Shown: positions 25,550 through 37,753, numbered from the stretch's first letter. The stretch: 64,000 nucleotides of DNA from Cunninghamella blakesleeana (GCA_017871115.1 JAFCIZ010000007.1:2046001-2110000), one strand, 5' to 3'. Notes: generated by a model from the letters alone, not told the origin. Program-made: numbers and translations.

Positions 25550-26209
25550 ATGACAGATAGTAATACTTGCTTTGAATTTTTATTATTAACAGCCGATGAA
25601 CCTTTACCTTTAGACCATGATCATGATTATATGGAAGAAAAAGAAATAGAATGGATGGACGATTCAATCTGTCAAGAAAATTTAATGGATATTATAATCC
25701 TTTCACCAGAAGAAACCACCATTGATAGTAGTAACCATATATGCTCCACCAATCATTTTAAATTATTTTTTGAAGAATTAGGCTATTTATCGGAAGAACC
25801 TGAGTTGATTGATCCAACTATAGATTATGAAGCTGAATACAATGAAAGATTAAAACAACAAAAGTTGTTATATAAAGGCAAACGACGTCAACATCATATT
25901 CAGTTATCGAACGGTAGTAACACTCCTTCTTTATTAATAGACGATACCAATACAACCATATTATCATCTGGTGTATCATCCACTTCTTCTTCCATGCATT
26001 ATGACCATTCTTCAGACCATCTTCACCATCATCACCATCACCATCACCATCCTAATGATTTTCGATCACCTTTATATTTAAATCATTCTTCTCCATCTAG
26101 TAGTCATCACACTACATCACATTCAAATCATCATCACCATCATCATATCCCATATAATTGTAATAATGTAACTTTAGAAAAACATCATCGCCTTCGTCAT
26201 GTTCATTAA
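25550..26209 (+). CDS. Hypothetical acidic, His-rich protein
   Basis: One open frame of 219 residues, not recognised. The N-terminal 110 residues are acidic and of normal complexity (EKEIEWMDD, LFFEELGYLSEEPELIDP). The C-terminal half is Ser/Asn-rich with tracts of six to nine histidines, which could bind metal but may only reflect CAT-repeat drift. The ATG at 25550 follows a pyrimidine-rich leader (25360-25460) and a T-tract/A-tract junction, as at several real genes here. An open frame continues upstream to 25343, but it is a Phe/Tyr/Leu-rich translation of that leader and is not believed. The gene sits inside a zone of pseudogenes. Confidence 0.55.
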   Translation: MTDSNTCFEFLLLTADEPLPLDHDHDYMEEKEIEWMDDSICQENLMDIIILSPEETTIDSSNHICSTNHFKLFFEELGYLSEEPELIDPTIDYEAEYNERLKQQKLLYKGKRRQHHIQLSNGSNTPSLLIDDTNTTILSSGVSSTSSSMHYDHSSDHLHHHHHHHHHPNDFRSPLYLNHSSPSSSHHTTSHSNHHHHHHIPYNCNNVTLEKHHRLRHVH

Positions 26210-26544
26210 ATACAAATATACCTTTATCTTTATTTAATTTTTTATTATAATAATAATAACAGTAATAATAATATTTACATCTCATTTGTTCATTGCCATT
26301 AATCTTAACATAAAACTTCTATAAATGGATGATCCGGTGTGATTTTTTTTTTTTTTTAAAAAAAAAACCTAATTCCGAACTTATTTAAAATTAACTCTTC
26401 CCTATCTTACCCTTTTTGACTAGCTTTTTGATCATCTGTTATACTATTTTTTTTTTTTTATTCCCGTTATTCTTTAATTAAATAAATCAATTTATATAGT
26501 AGCTTATTTTATTTTATTTTTTCTTTAACATTATTATTTTAGTC

Positions 26545-26908
26545 ATTTCCGTTAATAACTCTGAGCCAATATATCTCCTGTCTTTTTCTAAAACATCTAA
26601 GTGAACGATTCTGTTTACCCATACTAATATAACTGGATAATCTATAAAAATGTATTGTTATTTTCTTCGTTTTAGTATTGGTCTATGTATTATTTATTTC
26701 TATTTTATTTTATTTTTTCTGTATTGATATGTAATAGAAGTATTCTTATTATTATTATGAATGTTTTTGATTATATTGCATTATCAAAGTACCAAGGAGC
26801 AAATTATTCATCAGCTAGCGTTCCAAACATATTTTTTAATGCTAGCAGTTCAATCTCCTCTTTTCTAACAATTATACTCACCCAGATTATATGTCTAAAA
26901 TACAACTA
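26545..26908 (-). pseudogene. Decayed copy of the 3' exons of the HutD-amidohydrolase gene
   Basis: The plus-strand text from 26545 to 26908 parallels that of the last two exons and intervening intron of the intact gene at 30512-30856. Shared blocks include a TACAAGGAGCAAA-like block, AATATTCATCA-like and GTTCCAAACATATTTTT in the penultimate exon, and AACATCTAAGTGAACGATTCT, matching ACACCTAGATGAACAATTCT, in the last exon. The intron position is preserved. Frameshifts and stops break the reading frame. The copy is in the same orientation as the intact gene, about 4 kb away, and the upstream exons are missing. Confidence 0.72.
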
Positions 26909-26915
26909 TAACTAA

Positions 26916-29245
26916 AAATCTCATGACAACCATAATAAAATAACTATAAATAAATAAATAAAAATAGATTTAATTTTATATTTAGTGTGTAATTTTTTTT
27001 TTTTGTGGTAGGTAAACAAAACAAGAAAAATCAACGCATTATAAAATAATGTTGACTATATATATTGGATAATTATAATGCTGATAAAAACCTACCGAAA
27101 TGGGTCATTGTTATATATTGCAAATTTATCATTCACAAAAGGAATAGTAAAAAATTAAAGTATTATAAATTAACACAAAGTTGAGAATATTAGAAAACAA
27201 CATAAAAATCCTTGAAAATGATAAAACATTGTGGTCGCTTCATTTTATCAATAATTTTTTTAAAAAAAATTTTAAAAAAAGAAAAAATCAAGTATTCTTC
27301 TTTTTCTTTATTTTATTTTCATTAGTATTATATCTACAAATGTTGCTTATACAGCCGCTCAACTAACTGCTCCGAAAAGCTTTATACGCAAAAAAGAGAC
27401 TGATGTCATCAAGGACTATAAAATCATAAAAAGTATATATAAGTATGAAGATTTTTTTAAAAATATTTGAAAAAAGAATTTCAATTTTGTATAAAAACAC
27501 TAACCACATCCTTTATTTATTTATTTTATTTACTTGTTTAATTTTATATTATCAGATGGATTTAAATTGATTAAACAAAAATATAAACCAGGTGTTTATC
27601 GTTAAAGAGTAAACGGTGATGAGTGTCAAGAAAATAAAGCTGATTAGCAAGTCTGAAAATTGAAAATCTTTGAACATCATTTAAAATTAGAACCTGGTTC
27701 CAATCAGCAAAATTCTGAAGAAACAATATTTAAACGAAAACAATCGTTATAATAAATCCAAGAAATTATGTTGAATCTATTGTTATAGAAGTGGTGATAA
27801 TAAATAGATTAATGAAGCAACAAGCGATGTAATAAATGCCTCCTTCTCTCGGCTTGCATTAGCAGTAGTTACCTTTTCACTAAAGTTAGTCAAAATAAAG
27901 TGCAAGGGAAACTTGATTGAAGATTCATGCAAGACTAATTACCTAACCATTCAATTGATATTTTTAATTCATGCAAGTTTTCTCTATAATGATAATAGTT
28001 CGTATTGGCTAAGTACCAAAAAGTAACAATAAAGATATATCCAATATTCGGAAGCAAAACGCATGAACATTGTAAAAAAAAATTTCCCAGAGAAGAAAAG
28101 GTCATTCGATATAATGGAAGCAGATAAAATATTATCAGGTATGAAGTTATATTTGAATTTCTTAAAAATTAATTTTTTTAATTTTTTTATTTTTTAATAT
28201 TAAATCAAACACAAATTCTTCAATTTTTAAATATGGCGATTTCACTTGTTGATCTGGGTAATAACCTAATGTGCAAAGTTAAACCTATATGTAATGGAGG
28301 TTGTTCAGTGAATCGCGATCACAACGATTCGCTCGTAAACAATATAAATATTTAGGCATTAGCGAATTTCCAATTGTCATTATATCATTTTTCATATGTT
28401 TGATTTTTATTTATTTATTTTATTATTATTATTAATATAGACCAAGTAGTTTAAAACAAGGCGAACCATTCATTCGATTGTCAATTACAAACTAAAGAAC
28501 TTAAAAAAATAAGATCATATTATCGATTACGTTCATAAATCAAAAGAAAAAGCAGTTGGATAAATGCGATTGAAATTGATTAAATTAATGATTAAAAAAT
28601 TAAAAGATAGATTGTTATTTGAAGAAATATCCGCATCAACCAACTCTAGCATTTATAAAATACTATCTGAGAAAGATAAAAATGTAAATAACGAAATAAC
28701 TGAAGAGTTAGATGTTGACGGTTCTGCTCAAGGTATAATGATAATAAAATTATTATTAGATCGTTTTTAAATGAAATCCAATTTATTAATTTTAATATAT
28801 ATGATAGGTTATATATCTAGTAAATAAAACATTTGTTTGGTATGTTTAGACTTTGCTGGCTTGACAGCTATTATTCATGCCATATTAAATTTTGTAAGGT
28901 AAATGATGAAAGAAAACATGGTAAATATAATAATGGTTTATTAATAATTGTCTTGTAACTGATGGATATAATAAAAGTATATACAAGATAATTATTGACA
29001 AAATGTCATTTAATAACAAAATTTATGTCTGAAATTACCATCAACTCGTAAAGCCTGAAGTGCTTGAATTATTTGATTGTAGAAGCAATGTCTGCCAAAG
29101 GTCGATATGATTTTTGCTATCTTTTCTTCGTTTTTCTTTTAATCTCTTCCTTTCTTTCTTTTTTTTATCCTTATTTATATAGTTATAAAAAATATCAATA
29201 TCAATATCGAAAATATCTATTATCAAATAACAAGTAAATAAATGA

Positions 29246-29289
<44 letters not shown>

Positions 29290-30511
29290 GATGTTTGTAT
29301 TTTATCTTCTTCAACCTTTGAGTTCTTTTTTATACTTTCTATTTTTTAAAATGATCAATGTTGTCAATAAAGAGCAAACACTCTATATATCTTATGGTGA
29401 AGTTTATAATGAAGAAAATGTTACTAAATTAATAAAAATTATTGATAAATCAAATACGGATATCTGTTATACTAAAGGTCCCACGGGATCGTTTTTAATA
29501 TGACCAAGTATATATAAAAAGAACAAAGTATAATATTAAAAGAACACAGCGTAATAAAAAAGGATAGGATATATAAAGCTTAAAACAAAAATATAAATAT
29601 AAAAAGTACAGGGTATATCGAGTTTAAATCAAAAGAATATGAAGAAGACAAGATACAATAAAAAAGGACATTATATACAGATTTCAAAATAAAAAAGGTT
29701 GGCCGAATAAAATTTTTTTAAAAAAACTTGTTTAAATTTAAAATGCTTTTTAATAAAACAAATTCGCAACAATATTTTCAAAATACATTATAATTATATA
29801 AATTGATTTATCTATAGTAAAAGAATTAAGAGTAATCACAAAAAAAATGAAGGGTACTATATATGGTTTTTTGATTTTCTTTTCTTTTCTTTTTAAAGGA
29901 TTTTTATTAATGGAAAACAAAAACGAACTATTATATAATTCCATTCTACAAAAAAATTATTGTCTATCTCATATATTTTTTAGTATGTATAGACACAATT
30001 TACATTTATTTATATATAACATAATCCAAAATATCTTTCGTTTTATTTTTATAGCCTTGACATCTATTTTAATTATTGTATCAAATATCTAAACAGATTA
30101 TCGTATATTAAAGAGCTTTTAGTCAATGTCGGCCAGCTCTACCTTTTTTCCCTGCAAGATAAATATTAAAAAAAATCACTACTTTTTTACAATTGCTACC
30201 AATTATTAAATTAATTGTTTTTAAAATACAATATAATATCATACATATACTCTTTTTATTTCACTATTTTTTCCTAACATATTTCAGGGCTATTCATTAT
30301 TTTTATTCACTAATATTATTTAAATAAAATAAAAAGAAATTTCATAACTAACTTTTTACATATACTCTTCATCCAATTTAAGCCTATGATCATTTCCTAA
30401 ATTTTATAATTATATATAAATAATAATTAGGGTTGTCATTAATATTGAAATGCTAATTATTTTAACATACACTTTTTTTTTCATCTCTCTATTTATATTT
30501 TTACCATCATT
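26916..30511. other. Decayed coding region, no intact gene
   Basis: This 3.6 kb stretch has no intact gene but is not plain spacer. On the plus strand, short open stretches with mixed amino acids appear near 27650-27740 (IFEHHLKLEPGSNQQN), 28080-28140 (FPEKKRSFDIMEADKILSG), 28230-28350 (MAISLVDLGNNLM) and 28564-28770 (LLFEEISASTNSSIYKIL), separated by stops. Another 50-residue stretch lies at 29350-29503 (LYISYGEVYNEENVTKLI). None could be tied to a family. A (TA)n microsatellite lies at about 29247-29282. The simplest reading is one or more old pseudogenes or a degraded mobile element. Confidence 0.45.
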
Positions 30512-33500
30512 TTAATAATTCTCTTTTGCAACTTTAGCCAAAGATTCTCCTTTTCTTTTTATTACACCTAGATGAACAATTCTATCGCCTGTCATGGCAA
30601 CGGGATTAGAACTTCTTCCGATAACCTATAAAAAACCCCATTGTTATGATGATTAGTTTTATTGATGCCTTACAATGCTATTTTATTTTATATATATTTA
30701 TGTATAAACTATATTTACCACTGAAGTACAAGGAGCAAAATATTCATCAATTAAAGTTCCAAACATATTTTTGATACGAGCAATTAAATCACCTTTTCTA
30801 ACTATTGTATTCACACCAGGATATACTTCTAAAATACCACCAATACGAGTATAAATCTATAGCATATATAAAATAAATGAAAAAAAAGGATAAAATTAAA
30901 ACAAATTAATGAGCTAATAAACCAATCGTATAATATTGGTAGTTATAATAAAAAAAAATATGTACCCAAAAACCACTTGAACATAAAATAGTATGAGGAG
31001 GTCCATCATCAAGTCTAGCTAGCTCTGCTTGATTTAATGAGTACATTCCTAAATTACCCAGTACTCTCATGACGCCACAATAAGACCACTGCAAATATTT
31101 ATAAAATAAAATAAAGCCAGTGAATAAAAAGGTTAACATTATGTGTAAACCACTATTATTACTATTACATACCTGAACGTATTGATCTTGGAAAAGTTGA
31201 GGATTACCAATTTCTACAGTTATAGATTTAATATTTTTAGCAGCAGCAGCAGAACGCATAGTACCATCTTGACCAGAATTATGTAATATAATCTGAGGTT
31301 TTTGTAACTTGGCCAGTAATGCAGATACTGGATCATTCTAAAAAAGGAAAAGGTTGCATGATTTTTTTTTTTAGTAAAAGGCATACGTATATATATATAT
31401 ATATATATTTGATAAGAATATTTTTCTTTTCCTTGTATAAAAATAAAATATAAATTACCATATCTGCTCTAACATAATAAGAATTCACCCTACCAAAACT
31501 TGCAGTATGTAAATCGATCATATAATTAAATTGGGATAATACTTTTTGCATCAAGTGATAACAATAAATTTGAGAAGCATAACCATCTTCTTTACCAGGG
31601 AATTGTCGATTTAAATCACGTCCATCAGCAAATTCACGTTGGAATTTAAGGTACCCAACTACATTAACACATGGTACTGCAACTACAGTCCCTTTTAATT
31701 TTTCTACATCTATTTGTTGAACCACTCTATTTTTTAAAAAATAAAATAAAATATATACATAGTTTAATAAATAAATATTTTTTATTTTTATCTTATTTTA
31801 TAATTTTAATGGCAATAATATTAGTTTACCTATGGATACAAGGAACACCATTTAATTCATTTCCATGAACAGCGGCTGTTATACCAACAACAGGACTATT
31901 TTTTTAAAAAAAGAGTGATGTAATAATAATAATAATAATAATAATGCAATTAAAAAAAAAAGTATCGTATAACCAAGCATTTCCTTTTTCTATCATTTTT
32001 GATAAAATATAATCATATTATTATATTATATCTATAAATTACCCATCTTCAGAACCACGTAAAACAATAACCGGAATACGAACCCATTCATTTAAACCTT
32101 GCGTAACCATTTTAATCCAAACCGTATTTCTAGTATGCTCTTTAAATTCTTCGATTACTAAACGATCTCGTACAATAGGTTGAGGCATATCAACATGAAC
32201 ATGAATAGCAGGAACGGAATCTGGTTTAAAAAGCTGAGTAGGATCATACATATGTGTTAACATGGCAAGACTATCTCTACGAGCGCCTTCATCCACAGGT
32301 GTTAATTGAGCCTTTGATAGCTGTTCTGCCAAGAATTGATCTTGAGAAATATCCAAACCTGCTGTTGCTGCCGTTGTATTTGCTGCAAGAGCTGCTGCAA
32401 GGGTGGCATCTGGGCAAGGTACTAAGGATCTACGTCGTTGACCACCTGAAGTGATACTGTGTCTTCTACTTGGTAGTATATCGCTTTTTTCTTGTTCATT
32501 TTTTATAGCTTCATCCATTTCATCATCTTTTTCTTTTTTTCCTTCTATTGCTCTGTCTTTTCCATCCAGAGGCGTTGTTGGTGAAATGGTTGAGCTATCG
32601 TTGATGAATGGTGCATTTGATTTTTCTTTATGTTGTTGTTCCCATTTGCTTTCTTTCGTTTCTGTGATTTGAATAGATATTACCGTTGCATCTAAAATAT
32701 TAATAGACATATTAATATAGTATAAAGATTAAAGATAAATATACATTGTATCTCTCTTTTATTTTATTATCATTATAATAATTAGATATATTTATTTACC
32801 CGTTCCTTGGAGATCAATAGCACCTTGTTCATTAGACGCTCTCATAAACATAGTAGTTGGACTTGAATCTTCATCCCTTTCAATTAATAAAGTTTCGCCT
32901 GTTTTTAGCCATTGAATAGTGCCGTGTTGAGTATGTTGTACATCCAATTGGACTTGAACATAGCCTTCCACTACATAAAGTAAATAGAAAGCACCCATGA
33001 TTCTTTTTTTACCACCACCTCCACTACCAGCTGATGTTTCATCGTCCTCATCTTCCAAACTTGATCCAACCTTATCAACACTGAATTTTGCTTTACCAAT
33101 TTCAGGCCGTATTAATAATTGGAGGCAGGTTATAGAAGGATGGCTTACTTTACATGATGTTGCCCTTTATTTTAAGGATGATAGTAATGATAATAATAAT
33201 AAGGGTAAGAAAGAGTAATATAAAAAAAAAAGGTAATAAAAGTAAAGGACATGGAAAGGAAGAAAAATAAGTGGTGTTTAAAATAAGAATCAAGTATTTT
33301 TTTGTTTCACAAAACTTTTTTTTTTTTTTTTTTTTTACCATCCTCCATCCCAAGAATAAGGAAATAAAGGTTTAATATTAGTACTTATTTCTTCACCTTG
33401 ATGGTTTAATATAATTGACATTTGTTCACGTTTTTTTCCATTAGATGATTTTGGCTCTTCATAAGGTAATATGACAGTTGTGCTTTTTTTTTAAAAAAAA

Positions 33501-33959
33501 AAACCAACAAGAAACATTAATATAAAAGCAGATATATTTATATAAAAAGCTATTTTTATTTATTATCAAGAAAATTTACCGTTTATAACCGGGGAAATAA
33601 GAAAATTGGCAATGTTTCTCTTGTATAGAATGAATGCTGAGCCTCCAAAAAAAAGTATCTTTTTTAAAATCTTTATCGGGAGGATAAATAGCTATTTGCT
33701 TCGTTGTACCATGTCCATTTTTCCAAGGGTGTTCAATATAATCTCGACTATAAGCATAATCATAAAAATAGAAATAAATAGAAAGAAAGATAATATATAT
33801 ATATATATATTACCTAGGGTTTAAATTGACAACGTTTATTAAAGAAGGATCTGGAGAATCCGATTCCATTAAAATAGAAGGTCGATGATATTGTAAATGA
33901 TCACCATCATCTAAATGATGATCTTCACGAAAATTTTTATCTGATTCAATAAATCCCAT
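30512..33959 (-). CDS. Fusion of HutD bicupin domain and AstE/AspA-type zinc amidohydrolase
   Basis: Eleven exons (33959-33814, 33747-33580, 33482-33339, 33143-32800, 32691-32043, 31895-31830, 31726-31459, 31337-31173, 31088-30966, 30856-30719, 30625-30512) give about 774 residues. The N-terminal 270 residues match HutD (PWKNGHGTTKQIAIYP, FFWRLSIHSI, FSYFPGYKR), a bicupin of bacterial histidine-utilisation operons. A Ser/Lys/Glu-rich linker follows. The C-terminal 300 residues are an AstE/AspA-type hydrolase of the M14-like zinc fold: HGNELNG (zinc His and Glu), RDLNRQFPG (substrate-binding Arg/Asn), IDLHTASF (zinc His) and VEIG (candidate catalytic Glu). Such enzymes cleave N-acyl amino acids. 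The substrate is unknown; N-formylglutamate is one guess from the partner domain. The start is the only ATG upstream of the HutD block. Confidence 0.8.
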
Positions 33960-33992
33960 TTTTTTTTATAAAAAGAAATTTTTGATTTTTTT

Positions 33993-34024
<32 letters not shown>

Positions 34025-34639
34025 AAAGAAAAGAAGAAAAAGCGTAAATAAGAAAGGAAGGAAATATAACGAAAATTTTTTTTTCTCGTTTGCATGATTT
34101 TTTGTTGATCGTCATTCTCATTAATGATAGGCTGGAAAGTTTAGTCTTCCTTTTTTGGTTCCATTAGAAAAAAGAAAAACAAAAAGTTTTGTACTTCCAT
34201 ACTTTTTTGAAACCGTAAATAATTAAATGATGTCAAAATATAGTGTTGGTGATCAATTTATTAGATTATCTTTTTTTATTATTATTTTTCTTTTTATGAT
34301 ACCTTTTTTTTAAAATAATAATAATAATAACTATAATAATAAAAGAGAATGAAAAAAATAATAATAACTATGAGAATCCTTTTAATAGTTATGTATATAC
34401 ATACGCGTATATTTTTCTTAAAAAAACGCCCTTTGCCAGCTTTTTCTTCTATTATGTTTGTTTGTTTTGATTTCTTTTTACATGGTTTCTATTGGTTGAT
34501 TTTAAACATATAAATTGATTACGCAACATATTGCCAAGGGATTAATTATAAAAAGTCCAAATTCGTTTTTCGTTTTTCGTTTTTCTTTCTCTTTATTTAT
34601 TATTAAAAATATAAATAATTAAAAACTAAAATATCAAAT
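33960..34639. promoter_or_regulatory. Divergent region between the HutD fusion and the cold-shock gene
   Basis: About 680 bases lie between the two divergent start codons. On the fusion side there is a strong T-tract/A-tract junction (33985-34009). On the cold-shock side there is ACGCCCTTTGCCAGC after an A-tract (about 34424-34440). The probable 5' UTR of the cold-shock gene has three tandem CGTTTTT units (about 34563-34585) followed by a pyrimidine run. These are positional inferences. Confidence 0.4.
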
Positions 34640-34846
34640 ATGAAAGGAAATGTTAAATGGTTTAATGAAACTAAAGGATTCGGCTTTATAGAATCTGAAG
34701 ATGGTTCCAAAGATATATTTGTCCACTTTTCAGCCATCCGCACTGAAGGCTTTAAATCTTTATTAGAAGGTCAAAAAGTCGAATTTGAAATACAACAAAG
34801 CGAAAGAGGTCCAACAGCTATAAACGTGGTCCCCCTTAATGAATAA
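34640..34846 (+). CDS. Single-domain cold-shock protein (CspA-like)
   Basis: This intronless 68-residue protein consists only of a cold-shock domain and has the length of bacterial CspA proteins. RNP1 is KGFGFI (residues 12-17) and RNP2 is DIFVHF (25-30). The conserved KWFN (6-9), SAI and GPTAINV segments are present. Such domains bind single-stranded nucleic acid and act as RNA chaperones. Eukaryotic cold-shock domains usually sit inside larger proteins, so a lone bacterial-style version suggests horizontal acquisition in this lineage or an ancestor. Codon use is AT-rich like its neighbours, so it is not contamination or a very recent arrival. Confidence 0.9.
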   Translation: MKGNVKWFNETKGFGFIESEDGSKDIFVHFSAIRTEGFKSLLEGQKVEFEIQQSERGPTAINVVPLNE

Positions 34847-35069
34847 AACACTGTTTTATATTTATTGAAAAGATATATATGTATATATAAAAAGATATTA
34901 TAATCAATTCATCCATTTATTATTTTATTTATATTTATTTAATATGTATATAAAAAAGAAGAAAATATTATAATTAATTCATCCATATAATTATTATTTT
35001 ATTTTAATATTTTTTAAAAAAAAAATTACACACATTCTATTTATTGTTTTCATTATATTAAAAAATAAT

Positions 35070-36005
35070 TTAATCTACAAATAAATCCTTTAATTTTTTT
35101 TCCCTTCGTTCTTCTTCTGTTAAGGACTGATCTAATTTTTCTTTTTCTTTTGTCCTTGAATAATCTTGTTCAGGAGTTGGTTTTTCTTCTTTTAATTTCT
35201 TTTCCAAAGCATATCGTTCATACGTTTGATCCACAGCTTTGATCCATGCTTCTTTATTATCAATCCATAATCCTATTTTCCGTTCATCTTTATCATCTGG
35301 GTTTGAAGGTGGCATGACGGTAATTGTATTATAATATTGATATAATGATTGTATTTTAGATTGATCGATTCCCCATTGTTGGCTTAATGATTCCCATTGA
35401 TTGTTATCATTTTTCACAGTTGAATGTTTTCGAGCATCTAAAATGGCGAATAATTTATCTGTACTGATTCTTTCTCCAGTTTGAATATCATTTTCTTCTT
35501 CTTGTTCTATCCGTTGTCGTTCATGTATAATACCCAACATTTTATCTGACTAAATAAAAATGAATCATGGATGGATATAATTATTACTATTACTATTGTT
35601 TTTTTTTCTTTTATATTTTACATATATAAATATACATACCTTTCGCATACGTGTAATAGTTGGAGGTATTGTGACAGGACCTATTTTGGCAAGATTTTCC
35701 AATAACTGAGGATTTGATTTTTCTTGATCTTTCAATAAATCCTCTTCTTTAAATTCTATTAAAATAAATATGTACATGAGTAAAGTGGTTGAATAGACTA
35801 TTATATATAGAAGTTATATATATATATATTCGTTGAAGGAAAGAGTATATATATATGTATATATGTATGCATGTATACCTATTTCAGCTTGGTTTCGTAA
35901 ACTTTGTATAGTAGATGGCGAATGACGAGGTGTTGAAGATAAAGTTTCTGGTCTTGCTGTTTTAGGTAATTTTCGAGTTACTTGCTTTGAAGCTTGAGCT
36001 CCCAT
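35070..36005 (-). CDS. NDUFAF4-like (UPF0240) putative complex I assembly factor
   Basis: Three exons (36005-35879, 35755-35640, 35549-35070) give 240 residues. The N-terminus MGAQASK has the Gly2 and Ser/Lys pattern of an N-myristoylation site, and animal NDUFAF4 also begins MGA. The region RISTDKLFAIL followed by WESLSQQWGIDQSKIQSLYQYYNTITVMPP resembles the helical C-terminal part of NDUFAF4, where EY-Q-DV-LLKYF-T precedes a Pro-Pro. The tail is Lys/Glu-rich coiled coil. The similarity is at pattern level, so the assignment is tentative. It diverges from RRP7 over about 525 bases. Confidence 0.45.
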
Positions 36006-36529
36006 TGTTTAATAATTGAGGTTTAGGAAAAAAAAAAAAAAAAAAGATAAAAATTGAGGAAGAAAAAGAAATAGGGTATATATTTATTATTTTTTATTTT
36101 TTTAGAGTTAATATGACGGGGTTTAAAACATATCACTATAAAATTATATCTTTTTAAAAAAAAAACGATATATTTTTTTATATTTTCAACAGCATTACAA
36201 TGTTCATAATTTATTTAAATATTAATTTACTTATTTTATTTCATAATGAATAAAATAAAATAGAAATATAGAATGAATGAATAAAGAACAAGATAATTTT
36301 TTAAATGGTTATGCATTATACAAGCTTTTTTTTTTTTTTTTTTAGCTCAGATGGAGTCACAAGCCTTTTTTTTTTTGATCAACTCTATTTTTTTTTTTAT
36401 TACACTTTTTTTTTTTTTCCTTCACTTTTTTTTTATTTTATATTTATACATACCTTTAATATATTATTGACCTTTTTATTTTTAATATTATTATATATTA
36501 AATACAGTTTGTTAGATTTTTTATAAAAT
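36006..36529. other. Divergent intergenic region, NDUFAF4-like gene to RRP7
   Basis: No gene is seen. The region holds a T-tract/A-tract junction on the NDUFAF4-like side (36151-36165) and a very T-rich leader before RRP7 (36320-36440). The 73-codon open frame at 36305-36526 is a Phe-rich translation of that T-rich leader and is not believed. Confidence 0.5.
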
Positions 36530-37201
36530 ATGGGAAAAGTAAAAAAGAATCAAGTTGATAATAATAATAATAAAAAGAAAGAAATCAAGCCACTTGAAGA
36601 TTTTTTTGGATTTAAAGTCTTACCAGTACTTGTCAAAGAAGGTTGCCGTCATTATATGTATATGAAACGCCATGAAGTGAGATCTGACTCTGATTCTTTC
36701 CCTGCCTCCAAAACATTATTCTTGTTGAATCTTCCTGTGGATACAACGGATGCTCACCTTCAATATCTTTTCCGATCTCATGGTAAAATAGTGAGCATTA
36801 CTTATCATACTGGATCAACTATTTGGGATAAAAGTGTCCAAGATATAGAAGAAGAAAACATGCAACAAGAAAAAAATGAAAGTTTTGATTCCATTCTTAT
36901 TCAACCAACCACAGCAAAAGACCAGCATAAAAAAAACAAAAAAAAGCAACAACAAGAAGAGGCAGTAGTAGAATCCAAAGCCAATTTAAGAAGACTTTTA
37001 CATAGTGGATCCAAAGCTCATATTGTATTTGATCAGACCAAAACATTAGATAGTGTAATGGAAATGAAAAAAATCGTAAGACATTGGACCATTGACGAAG
37101 AAGAATCATCAACAACTCCTTTACAGCCTTTAGGTTTTCAACGTAAGTCAAAATAGTGTATATAGAATAAGAGGAAGAAGAAGAGAGGGTTATGATGATT
37201 A

Positions 37202-37235
<34 letters not shown>

Positions 37236-37753
37236 TTATGAAATGTCTATGCTATGATTTTTTAGGCTATTTATTATCATTCCAATTATCAAGACCTGAT
37301 CCTGAATTATTACAAACACAAGTGGATGCTTATATGTTGAAATTTAAAGAAAATGAATACCAAAAGGAAAGAGAATTATTGGAAAGAATGAACAAAATGG
37401 ATGAAGATGGATTTGTAGTAGTGAGCCGACATAAAAAGAAAAAGAATACAGATGGGGATATCCATGTTACAGCCACGTCAGCAGCAGTAGCAGCCAATGA
37501 TCAATCTTTGAAACCAAAGAAGAAGAGAGAATTGGTCGATTTTTATAGATTCCAATTGCGTGAAAAGAAACAAAATGGTAAGAGAAAGAAAAATTAGGTG
37601 GACGAATAAGATGATGATGATGATGATTGTTGATTTACTAATGTATATGAATTCTTTTTCTCTATAGAATTATTGGAATTAAGAAAACGATTTGAAGAAG
37701 ACAAACGTAAAATTGAAAAGTTAAAGCAATCAAGAAAGTTTAAACCCTATTAG
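36530..37753 (+). CDS. RRP7: Ribosomal RNA-processing protein Rrp7
   Basis: This is a component of the nucleolar UTP-C complex of the small-subunit processome, needed for early pre-rRNA cleavage. Three exons (36530-37142, 37266-37577, 37668-37753) give 336 residues. The N-terminal part contains an RRM-like fold (KTLFLLNLPVDTTDAHLQYL, then GSKAHIVFD), interrupted by a Lys/Gln-rich insertion. The hallmark C-terminus is present: DEDGFVVV, then DFYRFQLREKK, then LRKRFEEDKRKIEKLK ending in RKFKPY. The length is close to that of other fungal Rrp7 proteins. Confidence 0.92.

Noticed and set aside
29246..29503. Open frame after a (TA)n tract
   Set aside because: The first half is Ile/Tyr repeats from the microsatellite. 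The rest is a 50-residue fragment with no recognisable family, so it is kept only as part of the relic zone.
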